Source of the DNA: Planctomycetota bacterium | GTDB lineage: Bacteria > Planctomycetota > MHYJ01 > JACQXL01 > JACQZI01 | Assembly (NCBI GenBank): GCA_016207825.1 | Contig: JACQZI010000030.1 | Span: 1-57,545 of the forward strand | Direction of reading: 5' to 3' | DNA length: 57,545 bases | Shown: one piece after another, positions 19,208 to 26,977 of the stretch | Layout of the letters: each line of letters begins with the position of its first letter | How positions within the stretch are numbered: the stretch's first letter is position 1 | Position numbers and translations under genes: made by a program | Notes under the pieces: model-generated | Told to the model about the DNA's origin: nothing | Database searches by the model: none | The model's input: only the letters and a program-made list of their open reading frames with translations

Positions 19208-22131
19208 AAAATATCTGCCGCGGCATATTAATCCCGCTTGTCTTTGCTTTGATTTCGTGCCAGACGACCACTTTCGTCCCCACCCCGGATAAACAACTGC
19301 CGCAACCAAAGCAGCCGGAAACAATGGTGCTGGTAAAAGAAAACCTATGGCTCGGGATATTGCTGGAAGAATCCGGCAACAAATTATTAATCAAGGATTT
19401 GTTCTGGAATTCTCCCGCCGAACATGCCGGCATTAAAGCAGGCGACCAATTAACCGTAATAAACGGGAAAAAGACAAGCACGCTGGCTGAAGCAAAAACA
19501 TCGCTTTATTCATTGCCCACGAACGCCCCTGTCAGGCTAAACCTTATCCGGGAAGAAGAAAAAATCACGCTTTCAGCCGGAGATAAGAAAGAAGAACTTT
19601 CCACCCCTGATTTACCATCCAAATACCGTGAATTCTGGAACGGCTTAAAGCACGGCGAAACCGTTTCGCTTTTCGTAAGCAAGAAACTTACTCCGCTTGA
19701 GTTTTCTATAAAAGCAAAAAATATACCACCCGCTTACCCTTTGCCCGTTGAGGAAACGCCGGCAGAACCGATTACCCCAACCGCGCCATCGGCGTGGATG
19801 GGCGTCCAACTGTCTGATGTCAACGATTTAGAACCATTTGGCGAACCTAAAGGGCAAAAAGGCGTCAGGATAGACCAGGTCGTTCCCGATACTCCGGCGC
19901 AAAAAGCCGGGTTGCAGGATAAAGATATCATTATCAATTACGACTCCCAATCATTCAAAACCGATGAAACATCTCCCCTGGCAACCCTTTCCGAATCCAT
20001 CAAAAGCAAAAAGCCCGGAACGACGATGAACGTAACCGTCTTGCGCGAAAACCATATATTAAGCACCATGCTTAACGGCAAGCCTATGAATATATCAATA
20101 GACAAGCTTATGGAAAAAATAGAAAAACTGAATATCCCTTCCGAACTCCAGGCGACTCTTACCAAAAAGCATGATAAGCTTATCATCCCGGTAATACTGG
20201 GCGCCCGGCCGGAATTCGCCTCCGCCAAAGAACCTCAAGACTGGGATAATGAAACGCTCCACCCGGAACTAAAAAATTACAAGCACCCGATTGAAGAATC
20301 CATAAGCCAAATAATGGAATGGACCGCAATAACGGATAAATACGCCGACCTTCTGAAACGCTATACCGATGACGAGAAATGGGAGGACGCATTCAGGCTT
20401 AAAGAAATAAAATACCTGCACCGCGACCCGTTTAAGATGGAGAAAATATCGGCTGATTTCCTAAACCAGCTGCAAAGCACTTCAAATATCTCCGTCCTGC
20501 CTTTGCTTATCTCTTATATCGGGCGGGAAATGGATATGTCCGAATATCCGCATAAAATACCCGCGGAAATACCGTCCCTCAAAACAGGGATATCACTGGA
20601 AGAACATGTTAAGCAGATAGAATCCGTCCTGGAAACTGCCTCTAAACTGCGTGACGAGGCGTTTGAAGGGCTGACTAAATCGGAAATGAAATTCCTCTCC
20701 GAAAATATCTTCGGTTTTACCAACCGTTATATCCGCGATTTCCATTTCTCCGACCCCGAAGAGATTAAAAAACGCAATGATATCGACCGTGAAATACTCG
20801 CGCTGGCAGAACGCGTGGATTATGCCAAGCTCTTGAAATCAGCACAAGTCGTCGCCTCGCTCTTTGACGAAGCTTACCTCAAAGGATTGTCCGAAGACGC
20901 CGGCGATAAAGACATCGCCAAAGACACCAAATGGGGAAAAATCATCATCGGCAACAGGGATAACGACCAATACCTGGAGTTTCACGCGGTGATAATAGAT
21001 TTAGGCGGAAATGATTTCTATGCCGATACCGGCGCGTCATCGCTGGAAAGGCCGTCCTCGATAATTATAGACTACAAAGGCAACGATACATATTCATCCT
21101 ATAATTACGCCTGCCAGGGAACCGGTATTTTAGGCTCGGCTTTTGTGGTTGACCTTGCCGGGAACGACGCCTATGTCGCCCAGGATTGGGGACAGGGCTC
21201 GGGATTTTTCGGTATCGGCGTGCTTTATGACAAAGAAGGTAATGACATTTACCGCGGAAAGGAATACGTCCAGGGCGCCGGATTCTTCGGGCTCGGCATC
21301 CTTATAGATAACGACGGCGATGACCGCTACCAGGCAAACATGTTCGCCCAGGGATTCGCCTCGACCAAAGGTTGCGGGCTTCTGATGGATAAAAACGGGA
21401 ATGACGATTATTACGCCACCGCCAGCCAGCCCAACAGCTACCCGGAAAACATCGGGACATTCAACGGATTTTCACAGGGCTCCGGCACAGGCATCCGCTG
21501 TTACGCGGATGGCGGGATGTCACGCTCGGGCGGAATCGGGATACTCATTGACGCAAACGGCCGCGACCGTTATGAAGCCGGGACATTCTCCCAGGGCGGC
21601 GGCTATTTCTTCGGCTGGGGCTTGCTTTACGACGGAGGCGAAAATAGCGATACTTACATCGGCACGCGCTACGCCCAGGGATTCACCGCCCATTCCGCGC
21701 TCGGGTTCTTCATGGATGAGGCCGGCGACGACCATTATGCTTCTTACTGCGGCGTACACGCCGGTTTATCCTGGGACTTGACCGCCACCGTATTCATTGA
21801 TAAAGCAGGCAACGATACCTATGACTATGAAGGCGGCTTTTCCGTGGGCGCGGTTGCCCACAACGGGTTTTGCCTTTTCTACGACGCCGCAGGGAAAGAT
21901 ACATATAATTCTGTCCTGGGCAAAAACGGCGCCGGCAACAGCTACCACGGCGGCTACAGCCTTTCCATATTCCTGGACGAGGATTCAAAGGAAGACAAAT
22001 ATCACCAAAAAGGAGAAATTTCGCCGGTTGAAGTTGAAAAAGAATATGCGATTACCATTCGCCTCAATAAAAAGCTGTCCGAACTTTCCGAGGAAGAATT
22101 ACAGTCCGGCATAAAAGATTTAACTAAATAA
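19198..22131 (+). CDS. PDZ lipoprotein with GND-Y tandem repeats
   Basis: 977 residues. The ATG at 19198, inside the last codons of the amidase gene, is followed by a lipoprotein signal (IPLVFALISC), which is why I prefer it to the ATG at 19147. Two PDZ domains: about 40-100 (SPAEHAGIKAGDQLTVINGKK) and about 195-285 (DTPAQKAGLQDKDIIINYDS). A helical middle (about 330-590) follows. Residues about 598-935 hold roughly eleven repeats of about 27 residues marked D-x-x-G-N-D-x-Y, each followed by a Gly-rich QG-x-G-F-F-G strand. These look like metal-binding beta-repeats (inference). No protease triad is present. Stop and next start overlap (TAATG). Confidence 0.8.
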   Translation: MLIKNICRGILIPLVFALISCQTTTFVPTPDKQLPQPKQPETMVLVKENLWLGILLEESGNKLLIKDLFWNSPAEHAGIKAGDQLTVINGKKTSTLAEAKTSLYSLPTNAPVRLNLIREEEKITLSAGDKKEELSTPDLPSKYREFWNGLKHGETVSLFVSKKLTPLEFSIKAKNIPPAYPLPVEETPAEPITPTAPSAWMGVQLSDVNDLEPFGEPKGQKGVRIDQVVPDTPAQKAGLQDKDIIINYDSQSFKTDETSPLATLSESIKSKKPGTTMNVTVLRENHILSTMLNGKPMNISIDKLMEKIEKLNIPSELQATLTKKHDKLIIPVILGARPEFASAKEPQDWDNETLHPELKNYKHPIEESISQIMEWTAITDKYADLLKRYTDDEKWEDAFRLKEIKYLHRDPFKMEKISADFLNQLQSTSNISVLPLLISYIGREMDMSEYPHKIPAEIPSLKTGISLEEHVKQIESVLETASKLRDEAFEGLTKSEMKFLSENIFGFTNRYIRDFHFSDPEEIKKRNDIDREILALAERVDYAKLLKSAQVVASLFDEAYLKGLSEDAGDKDIAKDTKWGKIIIGNRDNDQYLEFHAVIIDLGGNDFYADTGASSLERPSSIIIDYKGNDTYSSYNYACQGTGILGSAFVVDLAGNDAYVAQDWGQGSGFFGIGVLYDKEGNDIYRGKEYVQGAGFFGLGILIDNDGDDRYQANMFAQGFASTKGCGLLMDKNGNDDYYATASQPNSYPENIGTFNGFSQGSGTGIRCYADGGMSRSGGIGILIDANGRDRYEAGTFSQGGGYFFGWGLLYDGGENSDTYIGTRYAQGFTAHSALGFFMDEAGDDHYASYCGVHAGLSWDLTATVFIDKAGNDTYDYEGGFSVGAVAHNGFCLFYDAAGKDTYNSVLGKNGAGNSYHGGYSLSIFLDEDSKEDKYHQKGEISPVEVEKEYAITIRLNKKLSELSEEELQSGIKDLTK

Positions 22132-23108
22132 TGCTCTTACAAGTCCACTACCCGTTTTACATCATCTTTGTTGCCGTAATAATTCTCTTGATAATAAACC
22201 TGCTGATTGCCTTCCGGCGAATCCGGAAAAACATTCTTAAGCGAACGCTCACTGCTTCGCGCCTGGACAACAAAGCCTTATTTATTTCCGTCTTGTCAAT
22301 AGATGCTATCCTGATTTTATGCGTCCTTTACGGCCACTTGATTGAGCCGAACCTTGTGGAAATCAATTCATTCAGTTACACCTCTAAAAAGATAACCGGC
22401 CCGCCTGCCGGCGAGGCAGTCTCCCCTATCCGCATAGTCCATTTATCAGACTTGCATATTGAGAGCGAAGGTGAACGCGAGCTGACCGTGCCGGAGATGG
22501 TCAACAAACTCAATCCGCATATTATCGTCATAACCGGCGATTATTTAAACGAAGGGACGCCGGATGAACCATTGAAAAACTTCTTATCAAAACTGAAAGC
22601 GCCTTTCGGCATTTACGCGGTCAGCGGCAACTGGGATACGAAACACACTATGGCAGTCCTTAAAGAATCCGGCGTTACCATACTGGATAACCGTAAAATA
22701 ATATTGAATATCCACGGCTCGCAAATCAGCTTACACGGCATCTCCTGCCCGGGCGCCTGGTATAACCCGGCCAAAATGGTCGAGGAACTCGAACCGGAAA
22801 AAGAAGGGCTTAATATCCTGCTTTCCCACCTGCCGGATATCCTGCCTGATGTCAAGGAGGTGGGATTTGATTTCCTGCTTTGTGGGCATACGCACGGCGG
22901 GCAGGTAAGGATTCCATTTTACGGCGCGCTGGTGACCATCTCCAGATACGGCAAGCTCTTTGAAGCCGGCTGGTATAAATCCGGCGAGACAATGATGTAT
23001 GTTAACCGCGGAATCGGATTGGAAGGAATAAAACACGCCCCGCGTGTCAGGTTCTTGTGTAAACCGGAAATAATGCTCTTGGAAGTATCCGGAATGGCGC
23101 TCCCTTAA
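22131..23108 (+). CDS. Membrane-anchored metallophosphoesterase
   Basis: 325 residues. Two N-terminal membrane helices (about 8-28 and 48-70), then a calcineurin-like domain with VHLSDLHIES, VITGDYLNEG, VSGNWDTKH, LLSHLPDI and GHTHGGQVRIP, the full set of dimetal ligands. Architecture matches the YkuE/YaeI family that removes lipid-linked or nucleotide phosphates; substrate unknown. Residues about 90-99 (GPPAGEAVSP) are encoded by a palindromic repeat (22398-22427) and separate the membrane part from the catalytic domain. The start overlaps the stop of the PDZ lipoprotein, so the pair is translationally coupled. Confidence 0.9.
   Translation: MLLQVHYPFYIIFVAVIILLIINLLIAFRRIRKNILKRTLTASRLDNKALFISVLSIDAILILCVLYGHLIEPNLVEINSFSYTSKKITGPPAGEAVSPIRIVHLSDLHIESEGERELTVPEMVNKLNPHIIVITGDYLNEGTPDEPLKNFLSKLKAPFGIYAVSGNWDTKHTMAVLKESGVTILDNRKIILNIHGSQISLHGISCPGAWYNPAKMVEELEPEKEGLNILLSHLPDILPDVKEVGFDFLLCGHTHGGQVRIPFYGALVTISRYGKLFEAGWYKSGETMMYVNRGIGLEGIKHAPRVRFLCKPEIMLLEVSGMALP
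22398..22427 (+). repeat. Palindromic repeat inside phosphoesterase CDS
   Basis: GGCCCGCCTGCCGGCGAGGC is a near-palindrome like GCCCGCCTGACCGGACGGGC at about 23230 in the following intergenic repeat. It lies in frame and adds about ten residues. Confidence 0.55.
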
Positions 23109-23127
23109 GATTAAACTTAACATCACC

Positions 23128-23350
23128 GATTGCGGGACGGGATTCGGGGACACCCCTCTGGCGATGACGCCCGATTATGCTGACGTAGGGGCAGCCGATA
23201 ATAGGAACCTTCGGCAGAGTGGGGCGAAAGCCCGCCTGACCGGACGGGCAGGCAGGAATCCATCCCGCCGAGGCGGGACTTTATCTGACTGGATTCTCGC
23301 TGGAGTTTATCCCGCTGGACTATAGTGACAAGCGGGGCGGGAATGACAGT
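23128..23350. repeat. Composite of palindromic dispersed repeats
   Basis: Consecutive palindromic blocks: GCGGGACGGGATTCGGGGAC, GCCCGCCTGACCGGACGGGC, ATCCCGCCGAGGCGGGA, and a GCGGGAATGACA end. The phrases recur at 54330-54378 and in aspS. It is non-coding and directly follows the phosphoesterase gene. Confidence 0.7.
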
Positions 23351-23543
23351 CAAAGTGATTCTCTTAGGACATTAATGTGGTGAGTATCAATTAATGTACA
23401 ATTCGGGGAAAATAGCCTGACCAATAGAGGGGATAGGGGTTTTGAAACGGGGGTAGGTAGGGTATATACCCCCCGCTTAATTGCTTATATTCATTTTAAC
23501 CCCTTAATTCTGCGTTATATTGAGTTTGGCGGGTTCTACAAGC
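23351..23543. other. Intergenic spacer before the first 21-bp array
   Basis: No gene seen. It contains GGGGGTAGGTAGGGTATATACCCCCC (split here as GGGGGTAGGTAGGG and TATATACCCCCC) at about 23451-23477, a C/G-run texture like the window start and the lead-in of the 22-bp array at 56976. Confidence 0.4.
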
Positions 23544-23774
23544 TTTCTATTCTCAGGGCTAAAACTTTCCGACCCAGGGATAACTTTTTCCGCCTTGGGG
23601 ACAAACCTTTCATCCCTTGGGCTGAACCATTCATCCTTTGGGATAAACCATCTATCCCGCGGGCTGAACCATTCATCCTTTGGGATAAACCATCTGTCCC
23701 ACGGGCTGAACCATTCAGCCTTAGGGATGAATCATTCATCCCGCGGTATAAATCATTCAGGGAAATTCGGACAC
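23544..23774. repeat. Tandem array, 11 units of exactly 21 bp
   Basis: Eleven consecutive 21-bp units without a single indel (23544, 23565, 23586 ... 23754). Consensus in two parts: C-A-T-T-C-ATCCC then NNGGGATAAAC. Each unit has a dyad (ATCC...GGGAT) at its centre. Odd and even units alternate GGGATAAAC and GGGCTGAAC. Because 21 is divisible by 3 and units lack stops, frames stay open on both strands, but there is no SD and no family resemblance, so I treat it as non-coding. It lies between two convergent genes. Confidence 0.9.
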
Positions 23775-23902
23775 TTCCTGTTTTTCTTTGAGTAATATAC
23801 CCCTCCTACGGAGGATTATAACTTTTCGCTTAGTTACTGACAAGGGAAAAATCTTACTCTGTTTAATCGGTGTAATCCTGTTGTCTGTTAATTGGAATGT
23901 AT

Positions 23903-24763
23903 TTAGAATTGACTCGCGAATAACTCGCCTGCCCCGTAGGAACTGCGGACAAACGGGCCCGAAGCAATCGCCTTAAAACCTATTTCATATCCGGCTTTTT
24001 CGTAGCGCTTGAACTCATCCGGATGGACAAACCTTACCACGTCAAGGCATCTCTCATCCTTCTTGGGTTTCAGGTATTGCCCGATGGTTACCATATCGCA
24101 CCCGATTGCCTTTAAATCCGATAACACATTAATCACTTCTTCTTCCGTCTCGCCAAGGCCGAGCATCAAACCGGATTTAACGATTATATCAGGCGATATC
24201 TTTTTCGCCATGCCTAAAAGATTAAGCGAACGGTAATAATCCGCGCCGGGCCTGACTACCGGATAAAGCCGCGGAACGGTTTCAAGATTATGGTTAAAGA
24301 CATGCGGCTTGGCATTAAGCACTTCCTTCAACGATTCTTCATTGCCCTTGAAATCCGGAGTAAGCACTTCCACTTTCGCTTCCGGCTGGCCTTTACGGAG
24401 AGTTCTTATAGTCTCGGCGAAATGCCTGCTCCCGCCATCATGTAAATCATCGCGCGTTACCGAGGTGACCACCACGTGTTTTAATCCGAGCTTCCTGCTG
24501 ATTTCGGCGATGCGTTCGGGCTCGGCATGGTCAACCGGTTTGGGCGCGCCCCCATCAATAGCGCAGAAACGGCATGAGCGCGTGCAGGTATTTCCGAGAA
24601 TCAGGAAGGTCGCCGTTCCCTTGCCGAAACATTCCATCAGGTTCGGGCAACGGGCGCTTTGGCAGACTGTATGCGCGGAATGTTTTTCCAACAGCTGGTT
24701 TGTCTTAAGGCTTTCGCCCAAAGGAGGGGTTTTACGCTTAAGCCATTCGGGAAAATTACTCAT
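23903..24763 (-). CDS. lipA: Lipoyl synthase LipA
   Basis: 286 residues, normal length. Radical SAM enzyme inserting two sulfurs into octanoyl groups. The auxiliary cluster cysteines lie in TVCQSARCPNLMECFGKG and the radical-SAM CxxxCxxC in GNTCTRSCRFCAI; the C-terminal RSSY motif (PFVRSSYGAGE) is present. Other family blocks: VVVTSVTRDDLHDGG, NHNLETVPRLYPVVRPGADY, KSGLMLGLGETEEEV. It lies downstream of lipB and efp on the minus strand, separated from lipB by a repeat pair (24774-24904). Confidence 0.97.
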   Translation of the reverse strand: MSNFPEWLKRKTPPLGESLKTNQLLEKHSAHTVCQSARCPNLMECFGKGTATFLILGNTCTRSCRFCAIDGGAPKPVDHAEPERIAEISRKLGLKHVVVTSVTRDDLHDGGSRHFAETIRTLRKGQPEAKVEVLTPDFKGNEESLKEVLNAKPHVFNHNLETVPRLYPVVRPGADYYRSLNLLGMAKKISPDIIVKSGLMLGLGETEEEVINVLSDLKAIGCDMVTIGQYLKPKKDERCLDVVRFVHPDEFKRYEKAGYEIGFKAIASGPFVRSSYGAGELFASQF

Positions 24764-24773
24764 TCAAGGCCTC

Positions 24774-24904
24774 TTGCCACAGAGGCACAGAGAACACCGA
24801 GAAATGCAAAATCCTATAATAACTCTGGAATATCCGAACCTTGTCTTCTTTTCATAACTTTATTATAATAATTTCTCTCTGTGAACTCTGTGTCTCCGTG
24901 GCTA
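24774..24904. repeat. Inverted pair of CACAGAG-type repeats (MITE-like)
   Basis: The left arm at 24774-24804 (TTGCCACAGAGGCACAGAGA...) and the right arm at 24872-24904, which is its approximate reverse complement (...TCTGTGTCTCCGTGGC), enclose about 67 bp of A/T-rich DNA. Arm sequence matches the ends of the GxxExxY unit at 15771-16197, so this may be an emptied or non-autonomous copy. Confidence 0.65.
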
Positions 24905-24927
24905 ATTAGTAGTTTTTGCCGGAACCA

Positions 24928-25623
24928 CTAAAGCATCGCCACTTTTTGGGGAATATACGAAAGGTGCGTCTTTACCACCGTCGGCTCGACATCGAATATC
25001 TTATTATAACAACTGACGAACTCTTTCGTCACATCGCTCATCACCGGGTTCTTACCTGTCAGCTTTCCGATTGACGTAATCTTACAGCCGTTTATCCCGC
25101 AAGGGTTGATATAATTGAAATAATTCAAATCCGGATTGACATTCAGCGCGAAGCCGTGGTAAGTGACGCCTTTGGAAACGCGCACGCCGACAAATCCGAT
25201 TTTCTCATTATTCACCCAGGCGCCGATATATTTGGGCTTCCTCTCGGCTTTAACACCGAAGTGCTCCAGCGTTTGAATCATCGCTTCTTCCAGGAGCTCC
25301 ACATACTGGCGGATTGTTTTCTTATGGTATGCCAGGCTGATTATCGGGTAGCCGACCAGCTGCCCGGGCCCGTGATAGGTCACATCTCCCCCGCGGTCTA
25401 TTTTCCGTAAGGCAATCCCCTTCTTCTTCAGCTCGTCTTCGTTGACAAGAATATTTTTGGCGTTTCCGTTCCTGCCGACTGTTATGACCGGAGGATGTTC
25501 CAGTAATACCAGGTAGCTGTCCTTACCTTTATGCTCCCTGATTCGCTCGACCAGCTCGAACTGGAAAGATAATGCCTCGTCGTAAGGGATAAGTCCCAGT
25601 TTAAATACCGTGCATTGCTTCAT
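24928..25623 (-). CDS. lipB: Octanoyltransferase LipB
   Basis: 231 residues. It transfers octanoyl from ACP to lipoyl domains, supplying LipA. Signature RGGDVTYHGPGQLVGYPI, the LLEHPPVITVGRNG block, the catalytic Cys in NPCGINGCKITS and Lys in NNEKIGFVGVRVSKG. Start MKQCTVFKLGLIPYDEAL is family-like. It sits between efp (33 bp upstream) and lipA, a plausible efp-lipB-lipA operon. Confidence 0.96.
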   Translation of the reverse strand: MKQCTVFKLGLIPYDEALSFQFELVERIREHKGKDSYLVLLEHPPVITVGRNGNAKNILVNEDELKKKGIALRKIDRGGDVTYHGPGQLVGYPIISLAYHKKTIRQYVELLEEAMIQTLEHFGVKAERKPKYIGAWVNNEKIGFVGVRVSKGVTYHGFALNVNPDLNYFNYINPCGINGCKITSIGKLTGKNPVMSDVTKEFVSCYNKIFDVEPTVVKTHLSYIPQKVAML

Positions 25624-25656
25624 TTCTAAACCCTAAATCAAAAAGGAATCCGGAAA

Positions 25657-26235
25657 TCAGAATTTATTTCCGCCTTCCCTGACTCTTTCGAGATATTTGC
25701 CTTCGCGCGTATCCACGCGGATGACCTCGCCGTTTTCCACGAAAGGCGGCACCTGGATGATAATCCCTGTCTCGACCTTTGCCGATTTATAAACATTGGT
25801 GACCGTGGCGCCTTTAAGTCCCGGCTCGGTTTCTATGACTTTCAAATCAACCGTATTGGGCATCAGGATGCTGATGGCTTCCCCGTCGTAATAATTCACC
25901 AGCACTTCGGTATTCGGTTTTAAATAGCCAAGACCATCGCCGATAACCTCCTTGTTAAGCATTATCTGGTCGTAGGTCTTAAGGTTCATAAAGACGAAAT
26001 GTTCGCCGTCCTGATAAAGGTATTCCATGGCGATGCCTTCGACAAAAACCTGTTCCACTTTATCTTCGGAGCGGAAACGGTTCTCTTTGACATGCCCGAG
26101 TTTCAGGTGGCGCATCTTGACCTGCACCATCGCCCGCCAGTTGCCGGGCGCGACGTGCTGGTAATCCATGACGACGTACGGTTCGCCTTCGAACTTGATA
26201 ACCATTCCTTTTCTGATATCCGTTGAACTTATCAT
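25657..26235 (-). CDS. efp: Elongation factor P
   Basis: 192 residues. EF-P relieves ribosome stalling at polyproline. Domain I MISSTDIRKGMVIKFEGEPYVVMDYQHV, then the tip loop APGNWRAMVQVKMRHLKLG, OB domains II and III, and the C-terminal RVDTREGKYLERV. The tip position that is Lys or Arg in modified EF-Ps (KPGKG) appears to be Asn (APGNW), so the lysylation and rhamnosylation routes would not apply. No epmA, epmB or earP is in the window. A good promoter lies at 26267-26294; the start lacks an SD. Confidence 0.95.
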   Translation of the reverse strand: MISSTDIRKGMVIKFEGEPYVVMDYQHVAPGNWRAMVQVKMRHLKLGHVKENRFRSEDKVEQVFVEGIAMEYLYQDGEHFVFMNLKTYDQIMLNKEVIGDGLGYLKPNTEVLVNYYDGEAISILMPNTVDLKVIETEPGLKGATVTNVYKSAKVETGIIIQVPPFVENGEVIRVDTREGKYLERVREGGNKF

Positions 26236-26266
26236 AAACTATTTCTATAGTGACGAAAGGCTATAG

Positions 26267-26294
26267 ATTATATGATTAATTAAAACCAAGTCAA
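26267..26294 (-). promoter_or_regulatory. Sigma70-type promoter of efp-lipB-lipA
   Basis: Minus strand: TTGACT (26294-26289), 16-bp spacer, TATAAT (26272-26267). The leader of about 24 nt holds no evident SD. Confidence 0.8.
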
Positions 26295-26305
26295 GAAAAT
26301 ATTCT

Positions 26306-26346
26306 CACCGCAAAGACGCAAAGAAAAACACGAATTTCACGAATGG
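26306..26346. repeat. CGCAAAGACGCAAAG-type dispersed repeat
   Basis: CACCGCAAAGACGCAAAG followed by CACGAATTTCACGAAT. A related copy, CACCGCAAAGACGCGAAG, occurs at about 54191-54208. Non-coding. Confidence 0.55.
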
Positions 26347-26364
26347 AACAAATCAGACGAATTA

Positions 26365-26880
26365 TTAAAACCGGTTTTCTATGACGATATCTTTCAATTC
26401 TTTTCTCGGCTTGGGCGCGGGGGTTTCATCCGGGAAGCCGAGCGGCGTCAACGCAACCACCCGCAGATTAGACGGCACGTTCAAAATCTTCCTGACATCA
26501 TTCTCGTTAAACGCGCCTATCCAGCAGGTGCCTAATCCTTCTTCCGTAGCGGCGAGCACAAGGTGCTCCATGGCTATCCCGATATCCAGAACCATGCTCG
26601 TCATATAACCGCCCTGCTTCTGGTAAGATTCGGCATCCGAGCCGCAGGCAATAATTGCAACCGGCGCTTGGATAAAATATTTCTGCCCCTTGCAGGCATC
26701 GACCAGCGCCTCGCGGATTTTCTTATCCTTCACCACGACAAAACGCCAGGGCTGTCCGTTCTTGCCGGAGGGCGCCAGACGCGCGGCTTCCAATACATTC
26801 ATCAGCTTTTCTTCCGGAACCGAATCGGCTTTATAATTCCTTATACTCTTACGCGTTTTGATAATTTCGTAGATATTCAT
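26365..26880 (-). CDS. Nitroreductase family protein
   Basis: 171 residues. FMN-dependent nitroreductase fold: N-terminal YEIIKTRKSIRNYK, RLAPSGKNGQPWRFVVV (FMN-binding), AIAMEHL-like helix IGIAMEHLVLAATEEGLGTCWIGAF and C-terminal GFPDETPAPKPRKEL. Physiological substrate not assignable. AAGGAGG lies 8 nt before the ATG at 26880, whereas the ATG nine codons upstream has no SD. A repeat pair directly upstream (26902-26977) separates it from aspS. Confidence 0.9.
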   Translation of the reverse strand: MNIYEIIKTRKSIRNYKADSVPEEKLMNVLEAARLAPSGKNGQPWRFVVVKDKKIREALVDACKGQKYFIQAPVAIIACGSDAESYQKQGGYMTSMVLDIGIAMEHLVLAATEEGLGTCWIGAFNENDVRKILNVPSNLRVVALTPLGFPDETPAPKPRKELKDIVIENRF

Positions 26881-26901
26881 TATTTCACCCTCCTTATAAT
26901 T

Positions 26902-26977
26902 AGCCACTGAGGCACAGAGGACACAGAGTAAGAACTATAATTATTTTTCTCTCTGAGCGCTCCGTGGCTCTGTGGCA
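26902..26977. repeat. Inverted CACAGAG-type repeat pair overlapping the end of aspS
   Basis: The left arm AGCCACTGAGGCACAGAG and the inverted right arm (GAGCGCTCCGTGGCTCTGTG) are separated by about 20 bp. The right arm encodes the last residues of AspRS (ATEPRSAQREK), so the stop codon of aspS lies inside the element. Confidence 0.65.

Noticed and set aside
23520-23795. Open frame of 91 residues in the first array
   Set aside because: It exists because 21 bp is a multiple of three and the units lack stop codons; the opposite strand is open as well, there is no SD, and the residues repeat with the DNA unit.
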